From: RH-AL1 sp965277355
Lineage (GTDB): Bacteria > Pseudomonadota > Alphaproteobacteria > Rhizobiales > Beijerinckiaceae
DNA length: 64,000 nt
NCBI GenBank assembly: GCA_965277355.1
Contig: CBDICN010000002.1
Coordinates: forward strand, 1,550,001 to 1,614,000
Direction: 5' to 3'
Both the position numbers and the translations under genes were made by a program. The notes below the pieces were generated by a model. The model saw nothing but the letters and a program-made list of their open reading frames with translations. It searched no databases and was not told where the DNA came from. Shown here piece by piece: positions 12,008 to 21,044 of the stretch. How positions within the stretch are numbered: position 1 is the first letter of the stretch; every line of letters begins with the position of its first letter.

Positions 12008-12960
12008 CGCGGCGCCGCGGTCTGGTCGATGATCTCGGCAAGAACGCGATCGGACGAGATGCCGTCGATCTCGGCATGCGGGGCCATCACCAGGCGATGG
12101 CGCACCAGCGGTGCGGCGAGGCGCTTGACGTCGTCGGGGATGGCGAAGTCGCGGCCGTTGAGCGCGGCGTAGGCGCGGACCGCGGCCGCGAGCATGTTGG
12201 CGGCGCGCGTCGAGGCGCCGGTCTCGATCGCCGGGTGCTCGCGCGTCGCGCGCATCACGTCGACGATGTAGTCGACGATCTCCCGGCTGAGCTGGATGTT
12301 GCTCGTGTACTCGCGCAGCGTAGCAAGCGCGGCGGCATCGGCAACCGCGGCGATGTCGAAATCCGCGAGTCGCGGCATCGACGACTGGCGCCCGTGCCGG
12401 GCGACGATCGCGCGCTCCTCGTCGCGGGAGGGATAGCCGAGGCTGATCTTGAAAAGGAAGCGGTCGAGCTGCGCTTCGGGAAGCGGGTAGGTGCCGTGCT
12501 GCTCGATCGGGTTCTGCGTCGCCACCACCATGAAATCGTCGCCGAGTTGGTAGGTTGCGGTGTCGATCGTCACCGCGCGCTCGTTCATCGCCTGCAAGAG
12601 CGCCGCCTGCGTCTTCGGCGGCGTGCGGTTGATTTCGTCGGCGAGCAGCACCTGGGTGAAGATCGGCCCCTGCGTCAGCTTGAACTCGCCGGTCTGAAAA
12701 TTGAACAGGCTCGTGCCGAGGATGTCGCCCGGCATCATGTCCGGCGTGAACTGGACCCGGCCGAACCGCAGCGACAGCGTCATTGCGAAGGCCTGCGCCA
12801 GCATCGTCTTGCCGGTGCCCGGGACGCCCTCGATCAGAATGTGGCCGCCGGCGAGCAGGCTCGTCAGCAGGAGCTCGATGGCCTCGTCCTGGCCGACGAT
12901 GGCCTTGCCGACCTCGCGCCGGACATCGTCAGCGACCGTCTTGACGCCCGCCAGATCCAT
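12004..12960 (-). CDS. MoxR-family AAA+ ATPase
   Basis: 318 residues from the ATG at 12960. Walker A GVPGTGKT at 45-52, Walker B LLADEI at 105-110, and sensor/arginine-finger segments (ATQNPIEQHGTYPLPEAQLDRF) are all present. The frame is open up to 13152, but the extra N-terminal residues are low-complexity and are coding in another frame for the DUF4350 protein, so the shorter start is right. It overlaps the preceding gene by 32 bases and the next by 4, pointing to coupled translation. Confidence 0.93.
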   Translation of the reverse strand: MDLAGVKTVADDVRREVGKAIVGQDEAIELLLTSLLAGGHILIEGVPGTGKTMLAQAFAMTLSLRFGRVQFTPDMMPGDILGTSLFNFQTGEFKLTQGPIFTQVLLADEINRTPPKTQAALLQAMNERAVTIDTATYQLGDDFMVVATQNPIEQHGTYPLPEAQLDRFLFKISLGYPSRDEERAIVARHGRQSSMPRLADFDIAAVADAAALATLREYTSNIQLSREIVDYIVDVMRATREHPAIETGASTRAANMLAAAVRAYAALNGRDFAIPDDVKRLAAPLVRHRLVMAPHAEIDGISSDRVLAEIIDQTAAPR

Positions 12961-14404
12961 CCAGAAGCTCCCTGTTCCAGCGGTCCATGTCGCGGGCATC
13001 GCGGAAGAGGCGCGACACCGTCTGCGCGCGGCCGCCGCCGGCGAGCACGCTGCGATCGAGGATGTCGACCGACTGCAGCGCCACGCCGCGCGAGCGGCCG
13101 ATGCGGTCGAGCCAGGCCGCGAGCGCGCCGTCGTCGAGACCCGGCGGAGCATGCAGCGCGCGCCCTGCCTCGTGCAGCTTGACCTTGATGTACCGCCGCA
13201 GCACGACGCTCTGGTGCCCGGCGCGATCCATCAGCGAGGCAATGTTCTCGATGAGCCGGAGCTTGCCGAGCGCGATCGGCGCCGGCGCCAGCTCGGCGCC
13301 CCCGAAGCGGACCGTCGTCGCCGCGAGAAGGAGCGCGAGCGCGACCAGGAGCTGGATCGTGACGAGCACATAGGGCCACTGGAAGAGGAGCTCGAGCGGG
13401 CTGCGCGTCCTGGCACGGCCCCCGTGCGCGGTGTCGTCGAAGATGACGCGGCCGGTGTCCCCGCGAAGCGTGTTCACCACCGCCATCGCGAACCGGAGAT
13501 TGGCCGGCTTCTGCAGCCCGAAATTCTCCAGCGGATCGGGATCGGCGAGGATCCAGATGCGCTGATGCCGGGTCTTCAGTTCGCCGAGCAGCATCCTGTC
13601 GGAGGAGCCGATCAGCGGGGTGAGGATCTTGCTTGAGACCAGCTGGAGCTGATCTTCGATCACCGGCTGGACGCCGAGCGTGTTGATCGGCAGAAGCGCG
13701 TCGAGCGGGAGGACCTTCCGCTCTGCCGAGGCAGCGATGGCCTTCGGCGAAGCGGGCTTGGGCGAAGCGCGCTTCGGCGGAGCGGGCTTCGGCGGAGCGG
13801 GGTTGGCGGCCGGTGGCCGATTAATGTTTGCCTTGCTCGCCTTCATGCCGCGACCGGCCGGCGTGCCGGCCGTTCCTGCGCCCGTGTTCGGCGTGCCGGT
13901 GCCGGTCTTCCCGGCACTCGTCTGCGGCGAGTCGGTGGCAGAGGCCGGCTTGATCGGCAGACGGGCGATGGTCGCGCCTTCGAGCACCTGGTCGAGGACC
14001 TGCTGCGGCCAGGAGGGGTGGAGCAGGCCGACCCGCTCGACCCAGCCGTAATGGTCGTCGTCGCGGGTGCCCCACCGCTTCGGCAGGATCACGAGGACGG
14101 TGCTGGCCTTGGCAATGGCGATGGGCTTGGCGCGCCCGTTCTGTGGCTCGTCGACGACGAGCATCCCGCCGGCGCCAGCCGGCGCATCGCCCTCGATCCT
14201 GCTGTTGCCGACCGGCACGCCGAGCTTCTCGAGCAGGGAATAGAAGCCGAGATGGCCGATCGCCGATGGCGAGGCGGAGGTCGAGCGCGCCGCCTCATGG
14301 CCGCCGCCGACCGTGAGCAGCACGACGGAGAGCGCGAAGATCGCCACCACCCCGGCCACGACGAAGCCGACGACGACCGGCGAGAACGGCCCGGCCTTCG
14401 TCAT
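12929..14404 (-). CDS. DUF4350 domain membrane protein
   Basis: 491 residues. A single N-terminal helix (VVVGFVVAGVVAIFALSVVLL) leads to a DUF4350-like extracytoplasmic domain (ARSTSASPSAIGHLGFYSLLEKLGV broken into its motifs: STSASPSAIG and GFYSLLEKLG), as in MoxR operons. The middle (about residues 165-225) is an insertion very rich in Ala, Pro, Lys, Thr and Gly with repeated PAPPKPA-like units. A second helix sits near residues 335-360 before a charged cytoplasmic tail. The ATG at 14404 overlaps the stop of the DUF4129 gene (ATGA). Confidence 0.82.
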   Translation of the reverse strand: MTKAGPFSPVVVGFVVAGVVAIFALSVVLLTVGGGHEAARSTSASPSAIGHLGFYSLLEKLGVPVGNSRIEGDAPAGAGGMLVVDEPQNGRAKPIAIAKASTVLVILPKRWGTRDDDHYGWVERVGLLHPSWPQQVLDQVLEGATIARLPIKPASATDSPQTSAGKTGTGTPNTGAGTAGTPAGRGMKASKANINRPPAANPAPPKPAPPKRASPKPASPKAIAASAERKVLPLDALLPINTLGVQPVIEDQLQLVSSKILTPLIGSSDRMLLGELKTRHQRIWILADPDPLENFGLQKPANLRFAMAVVNTLRGDTGRVIFDDTAHGGRARTRSPLELLFQWPYVLVTIQLLVALALLLAATTVRFGGAELAPAPIALGKLRLIENIASLMDRAGHQSVVLRRYIKVKLHEAGRALHAPPGLDDGALAAWLDRIGRSRGVALQSVDILDRSVLAGGGRAQTVSRLFRDARDMDRWNRELLDGSGGRQDGR

Positions 14405-15147
14405 GCCGTCGCGCTCGCCTGGCCCGCGGCGGGCGAGAGCATCGCGCCGATCAGCTGTTCGTAGCTGGCGCGGCAGGCGCCGTAATCGTCGGGGCCGGCC
14501 GGTCTCTTGCCGAAGTGCACGAACTCGACGCGGTGGATGAGATCGGCCAGCGCCTGGCGCCCGACGTCGGGCAGGGTGAGCCGCTGGAGGATCTCGCGGC
14601 TGGTGAGCGAATCCGCGAGCGTCACCCCGAGCCGCTGGCGCAGCTCCGCCAAGCTGCGTAGCAGCAGCATGTGCATCGCTTCGGCGAGCAACCCGCGCCG
14701 GGCAAGCGCGTCGGCCTCGTCGCCGGTCTCCTCCATCCGCTCCACCGCCTCGATCGTCTGCGGCAGGACCTCGCCGGCCGGCGCCTTCAGCTTGGGGCGG
14801 CGACGCAGGCCGGGAATGACGTCGCGCAACGCGAACAGGGCGAAGACGACGCCGACGGCGAGCGCGCCCCAGAGGATCCACTCCGCGAGCGTGCCGGGAA
14901 TGTGGAGATGGAAGTCCGACGAGGGCGGCGGCGGCGTCTTGGCGGTCGGCAGGGTCGTCTGAAGGTCGAGTTCGTGGGTGACCGCGGCCATGACGGCCAC
15001 GAGGTCCTGCTTGGCGGCCGCGGCAGGAGCCGCCGAAACAGCGGCGGCGGTGGTCAGGGGCAGGAAGGACACCGCGGCGATCGACGCCAGCAGAACCGCG
15101 GCGGGCAAGTCGGCGACGACGGACCGTCGAACCCGGCGCAGTGACAT
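14401..15147 (-). CDS. DUF4129 domain membrane protein
   Basis: 248 residues from the ATG at 15147 (MSLRRVRR). A signal/anchor segment at about 14-34 and a second helix at about 102-125 flank a short periplasmic part; the cytoplasmic C-terminal half carries the DUF4129 pattern (EAMHMLLLRSLAELRQR, then LTSREIL and RVEFVHFGKRP). First gene of the DUF4129-DUF4350-MoxR-DUF58 operon. The frame extends upstream to 15252, but the chosen start gives the signal-like N terminus. Role unknown. Confidence 0.83.
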   Translation of the reverse strand: MSLRRVRRSVVADLPAAVLLASIAAVSFLPLTTAAAVSAAPAAAAKQDLVAVMAAVTHELDLQTTLPTAKTPPPPSSDFHLHIPGTLAEWILWGALAVGVVFALFALRDVIPGLRRRPKLKAPAGEVLPQTIEAVERMEETGDEADALARRGLLAEAMHMLLLRSLAELRQRLGVTLADSLTSREILQRLTLPDVGRQALADLIHRVEFVHFGKRPAGPDDYGACRASYEQLIGAMLSPAAGQASATA

Positions 15148-15248
15148 AAAACCTTTATCGCAATGCTCGACCACTCTTAGGCTAGCGCTGGATAAGGCGG
15201 CAGCGCAAAGCTTTTGTGACGATCCGTCATAGCGATCGAGGCGTCCAA

Positions 15249-17441
15249 TCACCTCACGCTCTTTTCGTGGAAGAAGTCGTAGACGAGTTTCGCGGTCCCT
15301 TCATTGATCCCGGGGACCTTCTCCAAGTCTGACAGTGCCGCCCGCGACAATGCCTTCGCCGTCCCGAAGGCATTGAGCAGGGCGCGCTTGCGGGCTGGAC
15401 CGATGCCGGCGATCTCGTCGAGCGGCGAGCGCGTGAACTCCTTCTTGCGTCGCGCCCGGTGGGTTCCGATCGCGAAACGGTGCGCCTCGTCGCGCAGCCG
15501 TTGCACGAAGTAGAGGGCGGGATCGCGCGGCGCGAGGCGGAACGGCTCGCGGCCCTCGACGAAGAACATTTCGCGGCCGGCATCGCGATCCCGGCCCTTG
15601 GCGATCGCCACCACCGCGACGTCGGCGACGCCGAATTCGTCGAGGATCGCCTTGGTGGCATTGAACTGGCCGAGGCCTCCGTCGATCAGGATGAGGTCGG
15701 GACGCGGCGGGAAGGTGCCGTCCGACGCGGATCCGTGTGTTTCGGGACCGCCGAGACCATCCGCCTCGTCGTCCGACGCGCCTGCGGCTTGAGCGGCTCC
15801 GCCGACCATGGGCCGCCGCTCGCTCTGCGCCGGCAGGAACGGCACCGGCACGGCCCTGCGCTCGCGCATGCTGGTGACCGGCCCGACGATGCCGGCGTAG
15901 CTGGACGCCGGCGGCTCTGCCGACGAGTCGTCCCGAGACGCGGCTTTGTCAGAGGCAGGGGCTTCCTTATTCAGCCTCGTGAACCGCCGCTTCAAGACCT
16001 CCCGCATCATCCCGAAATCGTCGCCGGGAGTCAGTGCCTCGCCCTTGATGTTGAAGGTGCGGTAGTGCGTCTTCATGAAGCCGGCGGCTCCGGCCACGAC
16101 CATCGCGCCGACGGCGTTCTGCCCCATAATGTGCGAGTTGTCGTAGACCTCGACGCGGCGGACCGTGCGCGCCAGGCCGAAGGCCTCCGCGAGGGCGGCG
16201 AGCAGCTTCTCCTGCGACGCGGTCTCGGATAGCTTGCGGCCCAGCGTCTCCTTGCCGTTGTGGGTGGCGTGCTCAACAAGCTCGCGCTTCTCGCCGCGTT
16301 GTGGCACCGCGATCTCGAGGCGCTGGCCGTGGCGCTCGCACAGCGCCAGCTCGAGCAGCGCGCGACCCTCGATCTCGTGCGACAGCAAAATCAGGCGCGG
16401 CGGTGGGCGGTCGTCGTAGAACTGCGCCAGGAAGGCCTCGAGCACCTCGCCCGGCGCCAGGCTGCGGTCGGCGCGCGGGTAGTAGGCGCGGTTGCCCCAG
16501 TTCTGATATGTGCGGAAGAAGAACACTTCGATGCAAAACTGCCCGGCTTCCTCAATGATGGCGAACACGTCCGCCTCTTCGGTGTTCTTCGGGTTGATGC
16601 CCTGCGCGCCCTGGATGGCGGAGAGCGCTGCGATGCGGTCGCGAAGCCTCGCCGCTCGCTCGAACGCGAGGGTCTCCGAGGCTTCGCCCATCTCGCGGGC
16701 GAGCAGGTCGCGCACAGTTCGGCTCTTGCCGGAGAGAAAGTCACGCGCCTCGGCGACGAGATGCGCGTAATCTTCAGTGCTGATTTCGCCCGTGCAGGGC
16801 GCCGAACAGCGCTTGATCTGATGAAGCAAGCACGGCCGCGTGCGGTTGTCGTAGTAGGAGTTCGAGCACGAGCGCAGCAGGAAGGCGCGCTCCAGCGCGT
16901 TGAGCGTGCGGTTCACAGCCCACACCGAGGCGAACGGGCCGAAATAGTCGCCTTTGCGCGAGCGTGCGCCGCGATGCTTGGTGATCTGCGGCGCTTCGTG
17001 ATCGCCGGTCAGCAGGATGTAGGGGAACGACTTGTCGTCGCGCATCAGAACATTGAAGCGCGGCTTCATCTGCTTGATGTAGTTGGTCTCGAGAAGCAGG
17101 GCCTCGGTCTCCGTCGCGGTCGAGACGAAGACCATCGCGGTCGTCAGCGCGATCATCCGGGCGATGCGGTTGGTGTGTCCGGACGGGCGCATGTAGCTCG
17201 CGATGCGCTTGCGCACGCTCTTCGCCTTGCCGACATAGAGCACCTCGCCGTCGGCGCCGGTCATCCGGTAAACGCCGGGGCCTTTCGGGGCATGGGTCCA
17301 GTAGCCGCGGATCACCGCCGCCCCGGCCTTCACCGAGGCCGGAGCGGAGTCGCTCTCGATATCCACCAATTCCGGAAGCTCGGCATCAAGATCGAGCGAT
17401 TCGAACTCGAGTTCCGCCGCCTCATCCGTTTGTATGATCAT
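15249..17441 (-). CDS. uvrC: excinuclease ABC subunit C
   Basis: 730 residues, about 120 longer than the E. coli protein. UvrC makes both incisions in nucleotide excision repair. The GIY-YIG nuclease domain (GVYRM at 56-60, VLYVGKA at 68-74) follows a 50-residue acidic leader. The cysteine-rich region (CLLHQIKRCSAPC), UvrB-interacting UVR motif (LARE...ERAARLRDRI), the RNase H-like nuclease (VEVYDNSH, DLILIDGGLGQ) and the C-terminal HhH pair are in order. Extra length comes from the leader and an 80-85 residue Ala/Ser/Asp/Pro-rich linker near residues 500-585 inside the RNase H-like half. Transcribed divergently from the DUF2147 gene. Confidence 0.97.
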   Translation of the reverse strand: MIIQTDEAAELEFESLDLDAELPELVDIESDSAPASVKAGAAVIRGYWTHAPKGPGVYRMTGADGEVLYVGKAKSVRKRIASYMRPSGHTNRIARMIALTTAMVFVSTATETEALLLETNYIKQMKPRFNVLMRDDKSFPYILLTGDHEAPQITKHRGARSRKGDYFGPFASVWAVNRTLNALERAFLLRSCSNSYYDNRTRPCLLHQIKRCSAPCTGEISTEDYAHLVAEARDFLSGKSRTVRDLLAREMGEASETLAFERAARLRDRIAALSAIQGAQGINPKNTEEADVFAIIEEAGQFCIEVFFFRTYQNWGNRAYYPRADRSLAPGEVLEAFLAQFYDDRPPPRLILLSHEIEGRALLELALCERHGQRLEIAVPQRGEKRELVEHATHNGKETLGRKLSETASQEKLLAALAEAFGLARTVRRVEVYDNSHIMGQNAVGAMVVAGAAGFMKTHYRTFNIKGEALTPGDDFGMMREVLKRRFTRLNKEAPASDKAASRDDSSAEPPASSYAGIVGPVTSMRERRAVPVPFLPAQSERRPMVGGAAQAAGASDDEADGLGGPETHGSASDGTFPPRPDLILIDGGLGQFNATKAILDEFGVADVAVVAIAKGRDRDAGREMFFVEGREPFRLAPRDPALYFVQRLRDEAHRFAIGTHRARRKKEFTRSPLDEIAGIGPARKRALLNAFGTAKALSRAALSDLEKVPGINEGTAKLVYDFFHEKSVR

Positions 17442-17729
17442 CGTAGGAGTCTAAGTGCGCGGCATGCGGCTGAAAAGACACAAGCTTGGTCTATCTTGGT
17501 CCGATCATCCTAAAGCCTGACCGTTGGCGCGAACCTAATTGCCCTCTTCAAGCGTTGATCGCCGCAACCGTCGCCGAACAGGGATGCTCGCGCAGGGAAT
17601 GCGACCTTCTACACGTGCCCGTTCCCATAGCTCCCGACGGCGAGCCGGGGTATATCCGCCCCATAAAGTTCGAGACCGCATGGTCCACGGTTGCATATAG
17701 CGGCGTGCGGCACACTCTAAGGAACTGAT

Positions 17730-18140
17730 ATGAAGTCTCTTTCCATCGTTGCCGCCGTCGGTATCATCTTGGCGACCGCGGGCTTATCCTTTGCCTCCGA
17801 CGGACCCGCCGGAAGCTGGGTCGTCGCCGACCACAGCGCTGTCGTACGCATCACGAAGTGCGGCGGCGGCTATTGCGGCTACGTCGCGAAGGGCCAGCCC
17901 GGCAAGGACATCCGCAACCCGGATCCGCGCAAGCGCAACCGCTCGGTCATCGGCATTCAGGTGATGTTCAGCATGAAGCCCAGCGGACCGAACTCGTGGT
18001 CGGGCGAGACCTACAACGCCGACGACGGCCAGATTTATAACGGTAAGATCACGTTGGCGGGTCAAGGCTCGTTGCAGGTCGAAGGCTGCGTGCCGGGCGG
18101 CGGCGTGTGCGGGTCGCAGAGCTGGAGCCGCTCGCGATAA
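17730..18140 (+). CDS. DUF2147 domain exported protein
   Basis: 136 residues with a signal peptide (residues 1-22, ending SFASDG). The DUF2147 core is visible: GSWVVADHSAVVRI, then CGGGYCGYV, NPDPRKRNRSVIG and GKITLAGQGSLQVEGC. The fold is a small lipocalin-like beta barrel found mostly in Proteobacteria; function is unknown. AAGGAACT precedes the ATG. Compared with typical members the C terminus is a little short and Ser/Arg-rich (SQSWSRSR). Confidence 0.85.
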   Translation: MKSLSIVAAVGIILATAGLSFASDGPAGSWVVADHSAVVRITKCGGGYCGYVAKGQPGKDIRNPDPRKRNRSVIGIQVMFSMKPSGPNSWSGETYNADDGQIYNGKITLAGQGSLQVEGCVPGGGVCGSQSWSRSR

Positions 18141-18164
18141 CGCGTTCTCAACCACGCTCCAGAG

Positions 18165-18195
18165 TGGCCGGGGCGCCGCGCCCGGCCATGTTGTT
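18165..18195 (+). terminator. terminator-like hairpin after the DUF2147 gene
   Basis: TGGCCGGG at 18165-18172 pairs with CCCGGCCA at 18181-18188 and is followed by TGTTGTTG. The T run is imperfect. It lies 25 bases past the stop and ahead of prs. Confidence 0.5.
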
Positions 18196-18250
18196 GCTCA
18201 TGTATGCGACTGCTAAGAGCGTGACACCCACGTAGCATGGCAGATCGTCG

Positions 18251-19183
18251 ATGAAGATCCTGGCGGGTAATTCCAACCGCGCTCTAGCCGAAGCGATCGC
18301 CGCCTACCTCGCCGTTCCCCTGACCAAGTGTCAGGTTCGACGCTTCGCCGACATGGAAGTGTTCGTCGAAATTCAGGAAAACGTCCGCGGCCAGGACGCC
18401 TTCATCGTCCAGTCGACGTCCTACCCGGCCAACGACCACCTGATGGAAATCCTGATCATGACGGACGCGTGCCGCCGCTCCTCCGCGCGCCGTATCACAG
18501 CCGTGATCCCCTATTTCGGCTACGCGAGGCAGGACCGCAAGGCCGGCCCTCGCACGCCGATCTCGGCGAAGCTCGTCGCCAACCTCATCACTCAGGCCGG
18601 CGCCAACCGCGTGCTCACCGTCGACCTGCACGCCGGTCAGATCCAGGGCTTCTTCGACATCCCGACTGACAACCTGTTCTCGGCGCCCGTGATGGTGCGC
18701 GACATCAAGGAGCGGATGAACCTCGCAGACGTGATGGTGATTTCCCCCGACGTCGGCGGCGTGGTGCGGGCTCGCGCGCTCGCCAAGCGCATTGATGCGC
18801 CGCTCGCCATCGTCGACAAGCGCCGCGAACGCGCCGGCGAGTCGGAGGTCATGAATATCATCGGCGACGTCCGCAGGCGCTCCTGCATCCTCGTCGACGA
18901 CATCGTCGATTCCGGCGGAACGCTGTGCAACGCGGCCGATGCCCTGCTTGAGAACGGCGCCAAGGAGGTCTCGGCCTACATCACACACGGCGTGCTGTCG
19001 GGTGGGGCAGTGGCGCGCATCAGCGCCTCGCGGCTGAAGGAGCTGGTGCTCACCGATACGATCCAGCCGACCGAAGCGGTGAGGGTTGCAAAGAACATCC
19101 GCGTCATCTCGATTGCCCCGCTGATCGGCGAGGCGATCGCGCGCACCGCCAAGGAAGAAAGCGTTTCGAGCCTGTTCGATTGA
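18251..19183 (+). CDS. prs: ribose-phosphate pyrophosphokinase
   Basis: 310 residues; makes PRPP from ribose 5-phosphate and ATP, the precursor for purines, pyrimidines, His and Trp. Seen: FADMEVFVEIQENVRG near the N terminus, the divalent-cation/ATP loop region VDLHAGQIQGFFD (124-136), the flexible KRR loop (190-192) and the PRPP-binding motif LVDDIVDSGGT at 214-224. The ATG at 18251 begins MKILAGN, the normal N terminus. PRPP made here feeds apt, encoded two genes downstream. Confidence 0.97.
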   Translation: MKILAGNSNRALAEAIAAYLAVPLTKCQVRRFADMEVFVEIQENVRGQDAFIVQSTSYPANDHLMEILIMTDACRRSSARRITAVIPYFGYARQDRKAGPRTPISAKLVANLITQAGANRVLTVDLHAGQIQGFFDIPTDNLFSAPVMVRDIKERMNLADVMVISPDVGGVVRARALAKRIDAPLAIVDKRRERAGESEVMNIIGDVRRRSCILVDDIVDSGGTLCNAADALLENGAKEVSAYITHGVLSGGAVARISASRLKELVLTDTIQPTEAVRVAKNIRVISIAPLIGEAIARTAKEESVSSLFD

Positions 19184-19269
19184 GCCGCCGGCGCCTGGCG
19201 GAGGCTGACGAGCGGCGGCAGCCTCGTCGCGCGTGCCGGCCTATGTTGCGATGAGAGGAGACGGGCTTC

Positions 19270-20076
19270 TTGGCTGAGACGAGGACCGAGCCCGCCTACG
19301 CGCCGCCGCGGGTCCCGCCGTCGCTTGCCGAGTGCTATTTCTATCATACGACCACGATCCCCGGCCACGGGACCGTGGACGGCGAGTGGGACCTCGCGCC
19401 GGGCATCGATGCCTATCTCGGGCACGTGCCGTTCGCCGGGAGACGCGTGCTCGATGTCGGAGCCGCGACCGGCTTTCTCAGCTTCCACATCGAGAAGGCG
19501 GGCGGAGCGGTCACGTCCTACGATCTCGATGAGACGCAGGCCTGGGATATCGTGCCGCTCTCCGGCATCGACGCGCAGGAGCATGCCCGGGTACGCAAGG
19601 CGCACATCGCCGCCATCAACAACGGCTACTGGTTCTGCCACGCCGCCAACAAGTCCGCAGCCCGTATGGCGCACGGCACCGTCTACAAGATCGATGCCGC
19701 GCTCGGTCCGGTCGACATCAGCGTCTTCGGCAGCATTCTCCTGCACCTGCGCGACCCTTTCCTCGCGTTGCACAACGCGGCGCAGATCACGAGCGAGACC
19801 ATGATCGTGGCCGAGCTCTTGCCCGGCGCGCACCCGCTGTCGCGGCTGTTCAGCCTCTTCATGGGCCACACGATGCAGTTCAAGCCGCGCTTCGCGAAGA
19901 ACCGGCCCTGGGAGACCTGGTGGAACCTGCCGCCGCAAACGGTCGTCGAGTTCCTCGGTGTGCTCGGCTTCGAGAAAGCCAAGGTGACCTACCATTCGCA
20001 GCGGCTGAAGGGGCGCCGCATGCCGATGTACACGGTGGTGGCGGCACGTACGAAGCCGACGGTGCCGTTAGGGTGA
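19270..20076 (+). CDS. class I SAM-dependent methyltransferase
   Basis: 268 residues, probably starting at a TTG at 19270 behind GAGAGGAGA. SAM motif I is RRVLDVGAATGF at 58-69, followed by YDLDE at the second strand end. After the Rossmann core comes a WWNLPPQTVVEFL segment. The substrate is unknown. It lies between prs and mtaP on the same strand, so its product methylthioadenosine or adenosylhomocysteine metabolism may be linked, but that is inference from position only. Confidence 0.8.
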   Translation: MAETRTEPAYAPPRVPPSLAECYFYHTTTIPGHGTVDGEWDLAPGIDAYLGHVPFAGRRVLDVGAATGFLSFHIEKAGGAVTSYDLDETQAWDIVPLSGIDAQEHARVRKAHIAAINNGYWFCHAANKSAARMAHGTVYKIDAALGPVDISVFGSILLHLRDPFLALHNAAQITSETMIVAELLPGAHPLSRLFSLFMGHTMQFKPRFAKNRPWETWWNLPPQTVVEFLGVLGFEKAKVTYHSQRLKGRRMPMYTVVAARTKPTVPLG

Positions 20077-20168
20077 CCGCGGCCTGAGTTTCGTTTGAGT
20101 TTCGTGCACCTTTGCCTTCGCAGGAAAAATCGGCCACACAGCGCGCGACATCCGCTTGGGCGACAACC

Positions 20169-21044
20169 ATGAGCAAAGCCATCGTCGGGATTATCGGCGG
20201 ATCCGGCGTCTACCACCTGCCGGGACTCGAGAACGAGCGCGAGGAGCATGTCTCGACGCCGTGGGGCGAGCCGTCTGACAGTCTGCGCTTCGGGCGCATC
20301 GGAGATACCGAAGCGGTGTTCCTGCCTCGTCACGGACGCGGCCATCGGTTGGCGCCCAACGGCATCAACTATCGCGCCAACATCGATGCGCTGAAGCAGG
20401 TCGGCGTCACCGACCTCGTCTCGGTCTCGGCCTGCGGCTCCTTCAAGGAGGAGCTTCCGCCCGGCACCTTCGTCATTGCCGACCAGTTCGTCGACCGAAC
20501 GGTCGGACGGGAGAGCTCGTTCTTCGGAAACGGGTGCGTCGCTCATGTGTCCATGGCGCATCCGGTCTCACCGCTGCTTGCCGGGCGCTGCCTCGCCGCG
20601 GCCGAGGCGGAAGCGATCAAGGGGCGCAACGGCGGCACCTATGTTTGCATGGAAGGGCCGCAGTTCTCCTCGCTCGCGGAGTCGCTTGCTTTTAAGGCGG
20701 CCGGCTACGATGTCATCGGCATGACCGCCATGCCGGAGGCCAAGCTCGCGCGCGAGGCGGAGCTGTCCTACGCGATCGTCGCCATGGTCACCGATTTCGA
20801 CTGCTGGCATTCCGATCACGACGCTGTCGACGTCGCCGCCATCATCGCCGTCATCCAGGCCAATGCCGGCAATGCCGCCCGCATGCTGGCGCGTCTCTTG
20901 CGCGAGTTCCCGGCCGAACACGAGCCTTGCCCGCAGGGCTCGGACCGTACGCTCGACACCGCGCTCATCACCGCGCCGGACGCGCGCGACCCGGCTCTCG
21001 TGCAGAAGCTGGACACGATCCTCGCCAGGGTGAACGGCCGATGA
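20169..21044 (+). CDS. mtaP: S-methyl-5'-thioadenosine phosphorylase
   Basis: 291 residues from the ATG at 20169. Splits methylthioadenosine with phosphate to adenine and methylthioribose 1-phosphate. The phosphate loop GIIGGSGVYHLPGLE, the RHGRGHRLAP segment, VSACGSF and the substrate loop MEGPQFSS are those of the MTAP (PNP family 2) group, as is MTAMPEAKLARE near the end. The frame opens upstream at 20112 but with no fitting residues. Its stop overlaps the apt start by four bases, so adenine produced is passed on to a co-translated salvage enzyme. Confidence 0.95.
   Translation: MSKAIVGIIGGSGVYHLPGLENEREEHVSTPWGEPSDSLRFGRIGDTEAVFLPRHGRGHRLAPNGINYRANIDALKQVGVTDLVSVSACGSFKEELPPGTFVIADQFVDRTVGRESSFFGNGCVAHVSMAHPVSPLLAGRCLAAAEAEAIKGRNGGTYVCMEGPQFSSLAESLAFKAAGYDVIGMTAMPEAKLAREAELSYAIVAMVTDFDCWHSDHDAVDVAAIIAVIQANAGNAARMLARLLREFPAEHEPCPQGSDRTLDTALITAPDARDPALVQKLDTILARVNGR

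Noticed and set aside
17486..17728. 81-codon + frame before the DUF2147 gene
   Set aside because: TTG start without a ribosome site, no family recognised, and it ends one base before the next gene, so it may be chance; it could hold the uvrC promoter instead.
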